A DNA stretch of 64,000 nucleotides from JACRCT01 sp049841135 (GCA_049841135.1 JASGHK010000002.1:248001-312000); one strand, 5' to 3'. Shown: positions 28,308 through 38,428, counted from the stretch's first letter. Notes: a model not told the origin generated them from the sequence alone. A program made the numbers and translations.

Positions 28308-30431
28308 TTAAGCGCCGCGGACGACCCGGAACACCTTGTGGATCCGCGGGTTGCCGGCGAAGTCGGGCGGCAGGGTCTGCTTGGTCAGGTCGGTCGCGAC
28401 CAGCCCCAGGCCCTTGAGCCCCTCCTCGTCCAGCTTGAAGCGCCGCAGGTTGTTGGAGAAGACGATGACGCCTCCCGGCGCCAGCCGGCCGCGGATGGCC
28501 TCGAGCAGCGCCAGGTGATCGCGCTGGACGTCGAAGGTGCCATCCATGGACTTCGACCGCGAGAAGGTCGGCGGGTCGCAGAAGACCAGGTCGTAGACGT
28601 TCTTGTCGTGGTGCAAGAACTCCATCGCGTCGGCGCGCACCCGCTCGTGCCTGCGGCCGGTGATGCCGTTGAGCATCAGGTTGCGGCCGGCCCAGTCGAG
28701 GTAGGTGTTCGAGAGGTCGACCGTCGTCGTCGAGGCCGCGCCCCCCTTGGCCGCGTAGACCGTCGCCGTGCCGGTGTAGGCGTACAGGTTCAGGAAGCGC
28801 CGGTCCTTGGCCAGCTCGCCGACCATCTTGCGGACCAGGCGGTGGTCGAGGAAGAGCCCGGTGTCGAGGTAGTCGGTGAAGTTCACCAGGAAGCGCAGCC
28901 CGCCCTCGTGGACCTCGATCCGCTCGCCGGTCTCGTCCAGCTTCTCGTACTGCCCGGCGCCTCTCTGCCGCCGCCGGACCTTGAGGTGCACGTCGCCGGG
29001 GCGCACGCCCAGGACCTGGGAGATGGCGGTGAGGGCCTCGCGGACCCGGCGCTCCGCCACCCGCTCGTCGATCTCCGGGGGCCGCTCGTACTCCTGCACG
29101 TGGACGTGCTTCTCGTAGAGGTCGACGGCCAGGTTGTACTCGGGCAGGTCGGCGTCGTAGACGCGCCAGCAGGTCACGCCCTCGCGCTCGGCCCACTTCG
29201 AGAGGTGCTTGAAGTCCTTCTTGAGCCGGTTGGTGAAGGCCTCGGCGCCCGATCCCGGCTCCGGCGGAGGCGGCGGCTTGGGCTTCTCCAGGCTGATGGG
29301 GAAGTGGAGCAGCCGGCACTCGATGGCGCCGTTGAAGAGCACGTGCTTGCGCTCGGGCTTGAGCCCCACCTTCTTGGCCGCGACCAGGTTGCCGGTGAAG
29401 ACGTAGCCGTCCCAGCCGGTGAACTTCTGCTTGAGCGTGTCGCCGATGCGCCGGTAGAGCGGCTCGACCGAGGCGTCCTCGGACAGGCGCTCGCCGTAGG
29501 GCGGGTTGACCACGAAGAGGCCGGGCTTCTCGCCGACCGGCACGGCGTCGGACAGCTCCCGCTTCTCGATGTGCACGTGGCCGCGTACCCCGGCGCGCTC
29601 GACGTTGGAGAGCGCAGCCCGGACCGCCCGGGCGTCGAGGTCGTAACCGACGATAGGCGGCAGCTTCACCTTGCCCCGCCGGTCGCGCTCCCTGGCCTGG
29701 AAGACGAGGCGGTCCCAGAGCGCGGGCTGGTTCTGCCGCCACTTCGTGAAGCCCCACCGCGTGCGCATCAGGCCAGGGGCCACGTCGGCCGCGATCCAGG
29801 CGGCGTCGATGGGCAGCGTCCCCGAGCCGCACATCGGGTCGAGGAACGGCCGGCCCTCCGCGGCGGCGGCCGGCCATCCGGCCAGCAAGAGGATGGCGTC
29901 CGCCAGCCCCTCCTTCAGCGGCGCAGGCACCGTCTCGTCGCGCCAGCCCCGGCGGTGGAGGCTGTCCCCGGAGAGGTCCAGGCTGAGGCTCGCCTCGTCC
30001 TTGCGAACGTAGACGTTGACGCGCACGTCAGGCTGGGCGGTGTCGATCGAGGGCCGCACCCCCGACGGGGTCCGCAGCTGGTCGACGATGGCGTCCTTGA
30101 CCTTGAGCGCGCCGTAGTGCGTGTGCGTGATGGCCGACTCGCTGGAGGCGAAGTCGACCGCGAGCGTGCCCTCGAGCGAGAGGTGCTCGGACCAGTCGAT
30201 GGCCTTCACGCCCTCGTACAGCGCCTCGGGCGTCGGGGCTGGGAAGTGCGCGAGCGGTAGGAGGATGCGGCTGGCCGTGCGCGACCAGAGGCAGGCGGAG
30301 AGCGCGGTCTCCAGTGTGCCGGCGAAGGCGACGCCGGCGCGGGACTCGGAGACGTCGGAGGCACCGAGCGAGCGCAGCTCCTGCGCGAGCAGCGGCGCCA
30401 TGCCCTTGGGCGAGGTGGCGAAGAAGTTCAT
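28308..30431 (-). CDS. rlmL: Bifunctional 23S rRNA methyltransferase RlmKL
   Basis: About 707 residues from ATG 30431 (MNFFATSPKGMAPLLAQEL, the family's usual opening; the frame is open to 30473). Order: THUMP domain, RlmL methyltransferase (DPMCGSGTLPIDAAWIA, NPPYGERL), a Pro-rich linker (KPKPPPPPEPG), then RlmK (FLNLYAYTGTATVYAAKGGA, DPPTFSRSKSM). The two halves make m2G2445 and m7G2069 in E. coli numbering. Full length and intact; the gene ends 38 bases before the lipB start. Confidence 0.93.
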   Translation of the reverse strand: MNFFATSPKGMAPLLAQELRSLGASDVSESRAGVAFAGTLETALSACLWSRTASRILLPLAHFPAPTPEALYEGVKAIDWSEHLSLEGTLAVDFASSESAITHTHYGALKVKDAIVDQLRTPSGVRPSIDTAQPDVRVNVYVRKDEASLSLDLSGDSLHRRGWRDETVPAPLKEGLADAILLLAGWPAAAAEGRPFLDPMCGSGTLPIDAAWIAADVAPGLMRTRWGFTKWRQNQPALWDRLVFQARERDRRGKVKLPPIVGYDLDARAVRAALSNVERAGVRGHVHIEKRELSDAVPVGEKPGLFVVNPPYGERLSEDASVEPLYRRIGDTLKQKFTGWDGYVFTGNLVAAKKVGLKPERKHVLFNGAIECRLLHFPISLEKPKPPPPPEPGSGAEAFTNRLKKDFKHLSKWAEREGVTCWRVYDADLPEYNLAVDLYEKHVHVQEYERPPEIDERVAERRVREALTAISQVLGVRPGDVHLKVRRRQRGAGQYEKLDETGERIEVHEGGLRFLVNFTDYLDTGLFLDHRLVRKMVGELAKDRRFLNLYAYTGTATVYAAKGGAASTTTVDLSNTYLDWAGRNLMLNGITGRRHERVRADAMEFLHHDKNVYDLVFCDPPTFSRSKSMDGTFDVQRDHLALLEAIRGRLAPGGVIVFSNNLRRFKLDEEGLKGLGLVATDLTKQTLPPDFAGNPRIHKVFRVVRGA

Positions 30432-30551
30432 CGCGCCGCACGGTAGCAGCGCTCCTGCTGCCACGCACGGCACAAAACCTGGGCCGCCAAGGGCGTCGCC
30501 TCGAACGCGGGACGCCCAAGGTAGGTCAGCGTTCGCCGACAGGGTGCCCGT

Positions 30552-31925
30552 CTACTTGAGCGACGGCTTGAGCGCGATCCCGGAGAAGAGCCCCTGGCAC
30601 AGGTGGTCGGCGGCCGAGGCCTTGGAGTCGCAGGTCACGATGAGCAGCCGTCCGTCGTTCGCGCGAAGGAGGACCGCCCGGAGCGAGGAGTCCCGCCAGC
30701 CCTCGCTCTTGAGCCCCTCGGTCTCGCGGATCTTGCGCGGCACCAGCTCGTCGTCGCGCAGGGGCTTGCTCTCCTCGCCGAAGATCTGCGCCATCACGCT
30801 CGTGGTCTGCACCTTGGGCGGCAAGGTCACCAGCCGGACCGAGCCCTCCAGCTCGACCTCGGTGGCGCGCACGACCAGCTTCTCGTTGGTCGCGCGCTTT
30901 TTGGCGGCCTTCTGGAGAATCGTCGCCACCAGGCCTGCGCTCTCGTCCTTCGCGACCTCCTTGGCCTTCTGCGCGTCGATGAGCAGGACGCCGCTCGGCG
31001 CGGCGAGGGCCAGGCCGAACTTGTCGTCGGAGAACTTGCCGCCCTCCAGGGCGTACTCGTTCAGCCCGCCCGCCTTCGGGGCCGGCGGCGGACGGAGCGC
31101 GTAGAAGCCCACCCACGAGAAGGCCAGCGCGACTCCGACCCCGGCCGCGGCCCCGCGCCACTTCGCCTCCTCGAAGAGGAACGCGCCCAGGACGCAGGCC
31201 ATCGGCAGCATGGCGACGACGAACCCCGCGCTGCCGAAGAGGACCAGCCCCAGCACCATCTTGGCGATGTGCAGCAGGGCGATGGCGATCGCCAGGAACC
31301 GCGCCCAGCCGTAGTGCTTGAACAGGAAGCCGGCGGCGACGAGGTTGGCGACGCCCGAGGCCACCTCCGGCATCGCGCCCGTCGCCGCGATCGCGAAGCT
31401 GGACAGGCCCGTGGCCGCGAAGACGATCGCGGCCGGGTGATAGCCGCGCAGCTCGTCCTGCTGCGCGGAGACCGGCGGGAGGCCGTCGTCCTGGCCGTGC
31501 GCCGACGGCATGTCCGGCGGACGCTCCATCCCGGCCAGCGCGTACCAGTTCTTCTTCTCCTCGGTCTTGGTCCGGGGCGCAGGCGCAGGCCTTTCGGCCT
31601 CCGCGTCCCCTTCCGCCTGCGCGCCTGCAGGTTCAGCCTCAAGCTCAGGCTCGGGTTCGGTCCGAGGAGCGGGCCTCGGGACGGACGAGGAGCGCGAGCT
31701 GCGCGCCGGCGGGGCGCTGAGCGGCGCGACCTTGTCGGTCTCGCCTTCGAAGTCTTGCGGCTCCTCGGCTGCGGGCTGTGGTGCAGGGGCCCTACGCCGA
31801 GCCGCGGCGCGCTTGTCGGTGTCGCGGTCGATGCGCACCGGGTCGCCGGCCGCGCCCACCGAGCACTTGGGGCAGGTCTTCCCGACCAGCTCGGAGCCGC
31901 ACAGGATGCAGCGTGCCTTCGCCAT
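30552..31925 (-). CDS. Zinc-ribbon membrane protein of unknown function
   Basis: About 457 residues from ATG 31925, behind GGAGGG. It starts with a zinc ribbon (CILCGSELVGKTCPKC), followed by a long Pro/Ala/Glu-rich low-complexity linker (residues about 30-130). Four hydrophobic helices follow (AIVFAATGLSSFAIAATG, FLAIAIALLHIAKMVLGLVLFG, GFVVAMLPMACVLGAFLF, AAGVGVALAFSWVGFYAL). The soluble C-terminal domain (about 180 residues) includes LALAAPSGVLLID and RLLIVTCDSKASA. Membrane location is clear but no enzyme motif is seen. Such ribbon-linker-TM proteins are common in myxobacteria. Confidence 0.68.
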   Translation of the reverse strand: MAKARCILCGSELVGKTCPKCSVGAAGDPVRIDRDTDKRAAARRRAPAPQPAAEEPQDFEGETDKVAPLSAPPARSSRSSSVPRPAPRTEPEPELEAEPAGAQAEGDAEAERPAPAPRTKTEEKKNWYALAGMERPPDMPSAHGQDDGLPPVSAQQDELRGYHPAAIVFAATGLSSFAIAATGAMPEVASGVANLVAAGFLFKHYGWARFLAIAIALLHIAKMVLGLVLFGSAGFVVAMLPMACVLGAFLFEEAKWRGAAAGVGVALAFSWVGFYALRPPPAPKAGGLNEYALEGGKFSDDKFGLALAAPSGVLLIDAQKAKEVAKDESAGLVATILQKAAKKRATNEKLVVRATEVELEGSVRLVTLPPKVQTTSVMAQIFGEESKPLRDDELVPRKIRETEGLKSEGWRDSSLRAVLLRANDGRLLIVTCDSKASAADHLCQGLFSGIALKPSLK

Positions 31926-32000
31926 CTCCACCCTCCTCGAAGCGCCCCGAGGATACCCGAGACGATTCGGGAAGCTGAAGACCGCGATGCGCGGCGCGCG

Positions 32001-33371
32001 TCAGGTGGCGCGTCCCATCACCGCCTTGCACGTCTTCTCGTAGAGGCCGCGGAAGACGTTCTCGGGGTCGGTGATGGCCTTGACGCGCTCGTAGTTCGGC
32101 CGGCTCCAGACCGACCAGAACTCCTCCTCCGAGTAGTAGTTGTGGTCGATGAGCGTCTTGACCCCGCCCAGCTCGCGCAGCTTCTGCTCCATCTTCCGGT
32201 GCACGGCGCGCGGGTCCTTCGCCTGCAGCCCGTAGAGGGCGAGGTCCAGGAACATCGAGTCCTGGTTTCGGGCCCAGCTGGTCGCGTCCAGCCACTCGTA
32301 GTCGTGCACCCGCCGGTAAGGCACGCACCAGAGCGGGAAGTAGCCGATCTCCTTGCGGTACCAGTCGAGGAACTCGGGGACCTTCGAGAACGGCACGAAG
32401 ACGTCCAGGGTGATGCCCGGAGGGAAGAACGGCAGCACCCAGTGCAGCGCGTTGGCCATCCGCAGCCACTCGTTGGAGCTCAGCCACTTCCCGAAGAGCA
32501 GCCGGCCCAGGAACGAGCTCGGGCGGACCCGGGTGACGCCGCGGTCGTAGCGGAAGAAGTAGTCCGGCGTCGTCAGGTAGTCCTCGGTCCGCTCGGCCGT
32601 GCTGCGGTAGTAGATCTTCATCCAGTCGTAGCGGCTGGTGTACGGCGCCTGGTCCACGAAGCGCCCGACGCTGAGCACGTACAGCTTCGGCGAGTGGATG
32701 ATGCCGTCCATGAAGTCCACGTCCCGGGCCTCGGCGTGGTGCGCGATGGAGCCCTGGTAGGACTCGAGCGTCGAGTGCCGCTCGTACTCCACCTTGACGT
32801 ACGGCTTGGCCGGCACGAGCCGGAAGGCGAGCTTGGAGACGATGCCCAGGGTGCCGAAGGTGCCGTGCACCATCTGGAAGACGAGGCGGTGCTCGTTGTC
32901 CGGCGTGCAGCGCAGCACGTCGCCGAGCGCGGTGATGACCTCGTACTCGAGGCAGGTGTCGTGGAAGCCGCCGTGGACGAACGACATCGACTCGATGGAG
33001 CAGCCGGCCACCGCGCCGCCGATGGTGATGGTCTTCAGCTCCGGGACGACGATGGGCACCAGCCCGTGGCGCAGCGTCGCCTGCACCAGGTCGACGAAGG
33101 TGACGCCCGACTCGGCCACGCAGATCCGCTCCACCGGGTCGACGAGCAGGACCTCGTCCAGGTCGCGGACGTCGATCTTGTCGTCGCGGCGGCGCAGGTC
33201 GTGCGCCTTGGGGACCTGGTGGGCGACCGCCTTCTTGCGCAGCGACACCGGCCGGCTGGGGTCGTGCGCCCGGAGCTGCCGCACGATCCGCGCGACCTTG
33301 GCTTCGTGCCTCGCCTCCGCGGCTGCGTCGACCTTGGCCCCCGTCCGGGCCACCTCTGATGGAAGCCTCAT
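32001..33371 (-). CDS. DHCR24-like FAD-dependent oxidoreductase
   Basis: A 456-residue flavoprotein of the FAD_binding_4 (VAO/PCMH) superfamily. The FAD-binding half has VDPVERICVAESGVTFVDL, LVPIVVPELKTITIGGAVAGCSIESMSF and GTFGTLGIV. The C-terminal half (ESYQGSIAHH, VRPSSFLGRLLFGKWL, PFFPPGITLDVFVPFS, FWSVWSRPNYERV, LYEKTC) follows the arrangement of delta-24 sterol reductase (DHCR24/Diminuto) rather than D-lactate or glycolate oxidases. Bacterial members occur in sterol-making myxobacteria and elsewhere; a sterol or isoprenoid double-bond substrate is inference. No other sterol genes are in the window. Confidence 0.75.
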   Translation of the reverse strand: MRLPSEVARTGAKVDAAAEARHEAKVARIVRQLRAHDPSRPVSLRKKAVAHQVPKAHDLRRRDDKIDVRDLDEVLLVDPVERICVAESGVTFVDLVQATLRHGLVPIVVPELKTITIGGAVAGCSIESMSFVHGGFHDTCLEYEVITALGDVLRCTPDNEHRLVFQMVHGTFGTLGIVSKLAFRLVPAKPYVKVEYERHSTLESYQGSIAHHAEARDVDFMDGIIHSPKLYVLSVGRFVDQAPYTSRYDWMKIYYRSTAERTEDYLTTPDYFFRYDRGVTRVRPSSFLGRLLFGKWLSSNEWLRMANALHWVLPFFPPGITLDVFVPFSKVPEFLDWYRKEIGYFPLWCVPYRRVHDYEWLDATSWARNQDSMFLDLALYGLQAKDPRAVHRKMEQKLRELGGVKTLIDHNYYSEEEFWSVWSRPNYERVKAITDPENVFRGLYEKTCKAVMGRAT

Positions 33372-33488
33372 CTCGTCCTCTCCCTGACTCTTTGACCTTC
33401 CGACCGCCTGCTCGGCAAGCCGGTTGAGGATAGGAATGGCGCGCAGGCGCGAGCAGTGGGCGACCCTCCGGGGAGTGGAGTCTCCGTC

Positions 33489-35540
33489 CTACATCTCGCG
33501 CACGACCTTGTGCAGGCGCCGCTGCTCCAGCGCGCCCAGCGGCCGGCTCCCGAACCGCGCCGCCAGGTACCGCTCCGTGATCTCCTCGGCGACGGCCGTC
33601 TCCGGTCGCCGCTGGGCCCGTAGCTGCTCGACCAGCTCCCGCGGAGTCTGGCCAGGTCGCTTCTCGATCCCGCGCTTCTTGAGCCGCGCCAGGAGCGCCC
33701 GGTAGAGCCGCACCGCATCGCGGGCCTGCGGCGAGTGCGGCCGCTCTTTCCCCCGCCACCCTCCTCCGCCCGCCCGCCACAGCCGGCGCGAAACCCAGCC
33801 GGCCAGGGCGAGCACCGCCAGCGCCGCGAAGATCCGCTTCCACGGGATCCCGCCGCCGCCGTGCAGCCTGGCGAGGAGGTTTCCGACGGCCTGGGCCGCG
33901 CCGCTGACGCCCTCCACCTGGTCGCGGATGGAGTAGTCGATGACCATCTGCAGCCAGGCCGCCTGCAGCCGGTCCGAGAGATCCGCCAGGCGCTGCCGCC
34001 ACGTCGAGGCGGTGGAGACGCGCGCCTGGGGCGGGGTCGGGTCGAACACCACGAACCCGGCGCCCGGGAAGTAGACCTCCGTCCAGGCGTGGGCGTCGCC
34101 CGCTCGCAGCACGTATTGGCCCTCGCCCACCCGCTGCCCGCCGAAGTAGCCCGAGGCGTTGCGCGCCGGCACGTCGACCGACCGCAGGAGGAGCGTCATG
34201 GCGCTCGCGAAGAACTCGCAGTGGCCCTGCTTGCGCTCGAACAGGAAGTGGGCGATGGGGTCGGCGACCTCTCCGGGCAGCTCCAGCGTGTACGCGTAGC
34301 CCTTGGCCAGCTCGCGCTCGATGGCACGCGCCTTGTCGAGCGGGTCGGCGAGCCCCGCGGTCCAGCGGCGAGCCAGGTCGGGGATGCGCGGGTCGAGCCC
34401 GGGCATCGGCGCCAGGCACCTCTGGCGGATCTCCGGCGGGTAGTCGGTGCCGGCGCCCGCGAGCGCCCGGGCCGCCTCGTGGCCGGTCAGGTGGTAGCCG
34501 TAGCCCATGTCCGGCGCGGGCTGGAGCCGCACGTTGCCGAGATCGTCCCGGAAGAAGAAGAGGGCCGGGGCGAGCCGGCGCGGCGGGATGCGGCGCGGGT
34601 CGCTGACGAGCGCCGCCCCTTCGGGCAGGAAGACCGCCGGCGAGCCGCCCTCCGGGAGGATCTCCACCTCCATTTGCCGGACCGGACCCTCCTGCCGCGT
34701 CTCCGGCAGCGTCAGCTGCCGCTGCGGCAACGCCTCCTTGCCGCCGGGCAACCAGGCCTTGCCGTCGAAGCGCTCGAAGGCGCGGCCCCGCCAGTGGGCC
34801 TCCAGGCTCTCGACGCCCGGGTCCGGGGTGACGGTGAGGTGCGCCACCACCCGCGGGTCGTCCTTGACCGTGCCGATGCCGTCCAGGCGCATCGAGTCCG
34901 AGTAGCCGACGGTTCCGGCGCGCCGCCCCAGCGCCGGCGCCAGGAAGCCGGTGGTGAAGCGCGGGAAGCCGAAGAACACGACGATCGACCCGACCAACGC
35001 GAAGACCGACAAGCCGCCCACCGCGAGCAGGATGGGCGCGCTCACCAGGCGCCGCACCGCCGAGGGCGGGGCGTCGTACTCGGTCGCCACGCGCTCCAGG
35101 TGCGAGAGCGTCAGCGCGAAGGTGGCCGCGACCGCGAACCCGGCGAAGTAGGCGCCGTAGGCGATGGAGCCCGACAGCGCCGCCCCGCCGGCGACCATCA
35201 TGAGGGCCGCCAGGTAGAGCGGACCGTCGTCGGCCGCGGTGCGCCGCGACAGGAGCCGGTTGGCCCCGACGGCGCTGGCGAAGAGCCCCGCCGCGACCAC
35301 GATGTCGAAGGCGTTCAGGGCCCAGCCGACAATCGCCGCGGCCAGCACCGCCACGGTCCCCCAGGTGATGGCGAAGCCCGCGCGCGAGACGAGGCTGCCG
35401 TCGGTGACGTAGGCCAGCACGAAGAGCAGCCCCCACAGCGGGAGGACCGGCAGCGGCAGCTCTCCGGTATGGGCGATTGACCCGAAGGCGAGCGCCAGCG
35501 CCAGGTACGCGGAGACCTTGCGCAGCTTCTGGAGCGTCAC
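33489..35540 (-). CDS. TgpA-like membrane transglutaminase-fold protein
   Basis: 683 residues from GTG 35540, which overlaps the DUF58 stop (GTGA). The N-terminal half has about six transmembrane helices (DUF3488-like). The middle is a periplasmic transglutaminase core with Cys in QGHCEFFASAMTLLLRS, His in AGDAHAWTEVYFPGAGF and Asp in FDPTP. One more transmembrane helix (IFAALAVLALAGWVSRRLW) precedes a DUF4129-like C-terminal tail (LYRALLARLKKRGIEKRPGQTPRELVEQL). It always travels with MoxR and DUF58 proteins and is thought to act in envelope assembly; the substrate is unknown. Confidence 0.88.
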   Translation of the reverse strand: MTLQKLRKVSAYLALALAFGSIAHTGELPLPVLPLWGLLFVLAYVTDGSLVSRAGFAITWGTVAVLAAAIVGWALNAFDIVVAAGLFASAVGANRLLSRRTAADDGPLYLAALMMVAGGAALSGSIAYGAYFAGFAVAATFALTLSHLERVATEYDAPPSAVRRLVSAPILLAVGGLSVFALVGSIVVFFGFPRFTTGFLAPALGRRAGTVGYSDSMRLDGIGTVKDDPRVVAHLTVTPDPGVESLEAHWRGRAFERFDGKAWLPGGKEALPQRQLTLPETRQEGPVRQMEVEILPEGGSPAVFLPEGAALVSDPRRIPPRRLAPALFFFRDDLGNVRLQPAPDMGYGYHLTGHEAARALAGAGTDYPPEIRQRCLAPMPGLDPRIPDLARRWTAGLADPLDKARAIERELAKGYAYTLELPGEVADPIAHFLFERKQGHCEFFASAMTLLLRSVDVPARNASGYFGGQRVGEGQYVLRAGDAHAWTEVYFPGAGFVVFDPTPPQARVSTASTWRQRLADLSDRLQAAWLQMVIDYSIRDQVEGVSGAAQAVGNLLARLHGGGGIPWKRIFAALAVLALAGWVSRRLWRAGGGGWRGKERPHSPQARDAVRLYRALLARLKKRGIEKRPGQTPRELVEQLRAQRRPETAVAEEITERYLAARFGSRPLGALEQRRLHKVVREM

Positions 35541-36554
35541 GGCTCGCCCCCCGCGAAGCTCACCGTCGTCTCGCGGTGGGGGTCGGGAGCCGGGCCGGCC
35601 CCCGGCGCGGCGGGCAGCGCCGCCAGCGCGCGCAGGATCCGCCGCAGCGCTCCGGGCCCGGCCTCGGGCGGCAGGTACAGCCCGCTCGCGGCCAGCCCGA
35701 CCTCCAACCCACGGCCCTCCAGGCTGCGCGCCGCGGCCGCGGCCTCGCGGATCCGCTTCTCCAGCGCCAGGCCGGGAGCCGCGCGGTTGTCGATCACCAG
35801 GACGATGCGCCGGCGCTGCTCCCGCTCGCGCTCGATGACCAACAGCCGGCCGACCGCGGCGCTCTTGCGCCAGTGCACCATCCGCCGGTCGTCGCCGGAG
35901 CGCAGGTCGCGCAGGCCCAGGAACTCGGTGCCCTGCCCCGCCCGGCCCTCGGGCCGCTCGCCCTCGCGCGCCCCGCCCGCGGCGAGCCGCTCGCGGGCCG
36001 GCACTCGCGCCGGGAGCACGAACAGCTCGTCGGCGGCCGGGAGCGGCAGCCACTTCTCGAAGAAGCCGAACGGGAAGCGCGTGGCGACGGCCACCTCCCC
36101 CAGCTTCGAAGCGGCCGCGGCGGGCGGCGCGGGTCTGCAGGGTGGCGATGCGCGTCTCGCCGGGCCCCACCAGCAGCGCCGCGGCCTTGGCGCCGGCGAA
36201 CGGCCCGCGCCGCTCGGAGACGGAGAGCGTGGGGCTGGGCCAGAAGCGCTTGGCGTTGGTGATCTCGTAGGTGACGCGGAACGGGTCGCCGGCCGCGGGG
36301 TCGCTGGGCAGCCGGCGCCGGATGCTCAGCCCCTCGAGCGCGCCTTCGCTGAGCACGCCGGAGACGACGATGGCCGTCAGCTGCAGTCCGAGCACCAGGA
36401 ACAGGAGGTTGTTTCCGGTGTTGAGCGCCGCCACGCCGACGCCCAGCGTGAAGGCGACGTAGTACCAGCCCTCGCGCGTGAAGCGCAGGCGCTTGCGCCG
36501 CCGGAACGCCGGCGGGCCGGTGTGGCCTATCGCAGGGGTGCCGCCGTCGGACAT
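35537..36554 (-). CDS. DUF58 family protein (frameshift near 36105)
   Basis: Two N-terminal transmembrane helices (GWYYVAFTLGVGVAALNTGNNLLFLVLGLQL) and a beta-rich region precede the DUF58 signature FLGLRDLRSGDDRRMVHWRKSAAVGRLLV and a VWA-like fold with VLVIDN. The reading frame breaks between ARRGRF and GEVAVATRFPFGFFEK; AGCTTC (36102-36107) in place of AGCTC explains it and gives RRGRFELGEV. About 338 residues after correction. It sits between moxR (7 bases upstream) and the transglutaminase (overlap), a tightly coupled operon. Confidence 0.9.
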
Positions 36555-36561
36555 CGCGGGC

Positions 36562-37552
36562 TCACTCCGGGACCGGCACGCGTTCGACGAGGTCCGCGAG
36601 GATCCGCTCCGACTCCGCGCGGTCGGTCAGACTGGCCTCGCGGCCGGCGGGCGCCACGCGGTGGGCCAGGCACGGCACCGCCACCCGCTTCACGTCGTCC
36701 GGCAACAGGTGGCCGCGGCCGTCCAGGAGCGCGCAGGCCTTGGCGGCGCCCATCAGGTTGAGCGCGCCGCGGGTGGAGGCCCCGCCCGACAGCTCGGCGC
36801 TCTGGCGGGTGGCGCGCGCCAAGGCCACGACGTAACCGGCCAACGAGGCGTCGACCTTCACGGCGTCCGCGGCCGCCTGGAGCCGCAGCACGTCTTGGGC
36901 GCTGGCCACCGGCCGCAGCGCATGAACCGGGTCCTCGGCGGTGCGGGAGAGCAGGATGTCGCGCTCCACCGACTCGGCGGGGTGCCCGATGGCGATGCGC
37001 AGCATGAAGCGGTCGAGCTGCGAGTCCGGGAGCGGGTAGGTCCCGGACTGCTCGCGCGGGTTCTGGGTGGCGAGCACCACGAAGGGCTTGGGGAGGTGGT
37101 GAGTGGTGCCGTCGAGGCTCACCTGCGCGTCGCTCATGGCTTCCAGGAGCGCGGCATGGGTCCGCGGCGGGGCGCGGTTGAGCTCGTCGGCCAGCACCAG
37201 CTGCGCGAAGACCGGGCCGGGCCGGAAGGTGAAGGTCGAAGCTCTTGGCGTCGAAGACCTGCGCGCCCACGATGTCCGACGGCAACAGATCGCTCGTGAA
37301 CTGGATGCCGGCGAAGCTCAGGTCCAAGGAGCGCGCCAGCGCCTGCGCCAGCGTCGTCTTGCCCACGCCGGGGACGTCCTCGACCAGCAGGTGCCCGCGG
37401 GCCACGAGCGCGATGACCGAGAGCTCCACCGCGCTTCGCTTGCCGCGCAGGGCCCGCTCGACGTTGTCGCACAGGGTCCGCAGCAGGTCGCGCGCGGCGG
37501 AGGGGTTGATGAGGTGCTCGGGCTGGGGAGGTCGGGCGGCCGCTTCGGTCAT
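36562..37552 (-). CDS. MoxR family AAA+ ATPase (frameshift near 37240)
   Basis: About 330 residues. Walker A VEDVPGVGKTTLAQALA, then a frame break between GAQVFDAK and FTFRPGPVFAQLVLADELNRAPPRTHAALLEAM (Walker B plus MoxR signature). GAAGCT (37238-37243) in place of GAGCT restores the chain. Further motifs are VLATQNPREQSGTYPLPDSQLDRFMLR (sensor 1 and Arg finger region) and LLPDDVKRVAVPCLAHRV. MoxR ATPases act as chaperone-like partners of VWA/DUF58 proteins. First gene of the moxR-DUF58-transglutaminase operon; the lytic transglycosylase gene lies just upstream, 12 bases away. Confidence 0.92.
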
Positions 37553-37564
37553 GGCCCCGACATT

Positions 37565-38302
37565 CTAGCCGCCCGCCCCCGACCGGGACGACCCCGATGT
37601 GGGCACCGGTGCCGGCGCCGCAGGCGGCGCTGCGGGTGGAGGGGGCGCGGACGTCGCCGCTTCGTCGTCGGTGGCGCTCAGCCGGCGGTAGACCTCCAGC
37701 ACACGCTTGGGATAGGCGGCGAGCGCGGGCCTGATCCCCGCGGCGACGAGCTTGCGCGCTCCGGTGGGTCCCGCGTTGTAGGCCAGCAGCGCCTCCTCGA
37801 CCGTCGAGAACTCCGCCAGGAGCTGGGCGAGATAGCCCGTCCCGACGAGGAGATTGAGCTCGACGTCGAAGAGCTCCCGGTCCCTGAGCGGCCGCTTGGC
37901 CAGGCCGCCCAGCCACCTCGCCGTCGCGGGCATCACCTGCATCAGGCCCAGCGCGCCCTGGCTGCTGACCGCCAGGGGATCGAAGTGGCTCTCGACCTCC
38001 GCCACCGCCGCCACCAGCCGGGGATCGAGCCCGTGGCGCCGCGCCTCGCGCACCAGCGCGACGGCCATCCGCCTCGCCTGCCGCGGCAGCGTCGTCCGGC
38101 CGCCTTCGATGGCCGAGAGGATGCCTAGCCGCGCGGCCTCTTCGGCGAGGGCTTCGTCTTGCTGCTCGAGGAGCTTGGACTGCGAGGCCTTCGTCACCTG
38201 TGAGGCCGCTTGAGCCGCGCCCAGGCCGTCGGCGCGCGCCGCGCCGGGAAGGAGAGAGAGGAGTACCCACGCCAGTGCCGCCCACGCCCCGCCGCCGCCC
38301 AT
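37565..38302 (-). CDS. Lytic transglycosylase (SLT family)
   Basis: About 245 residues from ATG 38302, chosen because it gives a good signal peptide (AWAALAWVLLSLLPGAARA); the frame is open far upstream. The SLT domain has catalytic Glu104 in VESHFDPLAVSSQGALGLMQVMPATARWLGG (shown by pieces VESHFDP and GLMQVMP), NLLVGTGYLAQLL and ALLAYNAGPT. The C-terminal tail is Pro/Ala-rich. It cleaves the glycan strand of peptidoglycan in the periplasm. It may be cotranscribed with moxR. Confidence 0.88.
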   Translation of the reverse strand: MGGGGAWAALAWVLLSLLPGAARADGLGAAQAASQVTKASQSKLLEQQDEALAEEAARLGILSAIEGGRTTLPRQARRMAVALVREARRHGLDPRLVAAVAEVESHFDPLAVSSQGALGLMQVMPATARWLGGLAKRPLRDRELFDVELNLLVGTGYLAQLLAEFSTVEEALLAYNAGPTGARKLVAAGIRPALAAYPKRVLEVYRRLSATDDEAATSAPPPPAAPPAAPAPVPTSGSSRSGAGG

Positions 38303-38428
38303 GCCCACCCCCAGATCCACCTCCGCCCACCCGCCTGCCTGCTTGGCAAGCTGGCGGCGCGCTTTCGCGGTCGGGTAGCCGCCCGGTCGGGCCTGGCGGC
38401 GTGGCGGGCGATGCCTAGCTTTGGCCCG

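Noticed and set aside
28338..30260. 640-codon plus-strand open frame opposite rlmKL
   Set aside because: Low-complexity shadow translation; RlmKL has all motifs on the minus strand.
36271..36462. Apparent short genes at frame breaks in DUF58 and MoxR
   Set aside because: The pieces join into one conserved protein each after a one-base correction, so separate genes are not supported.
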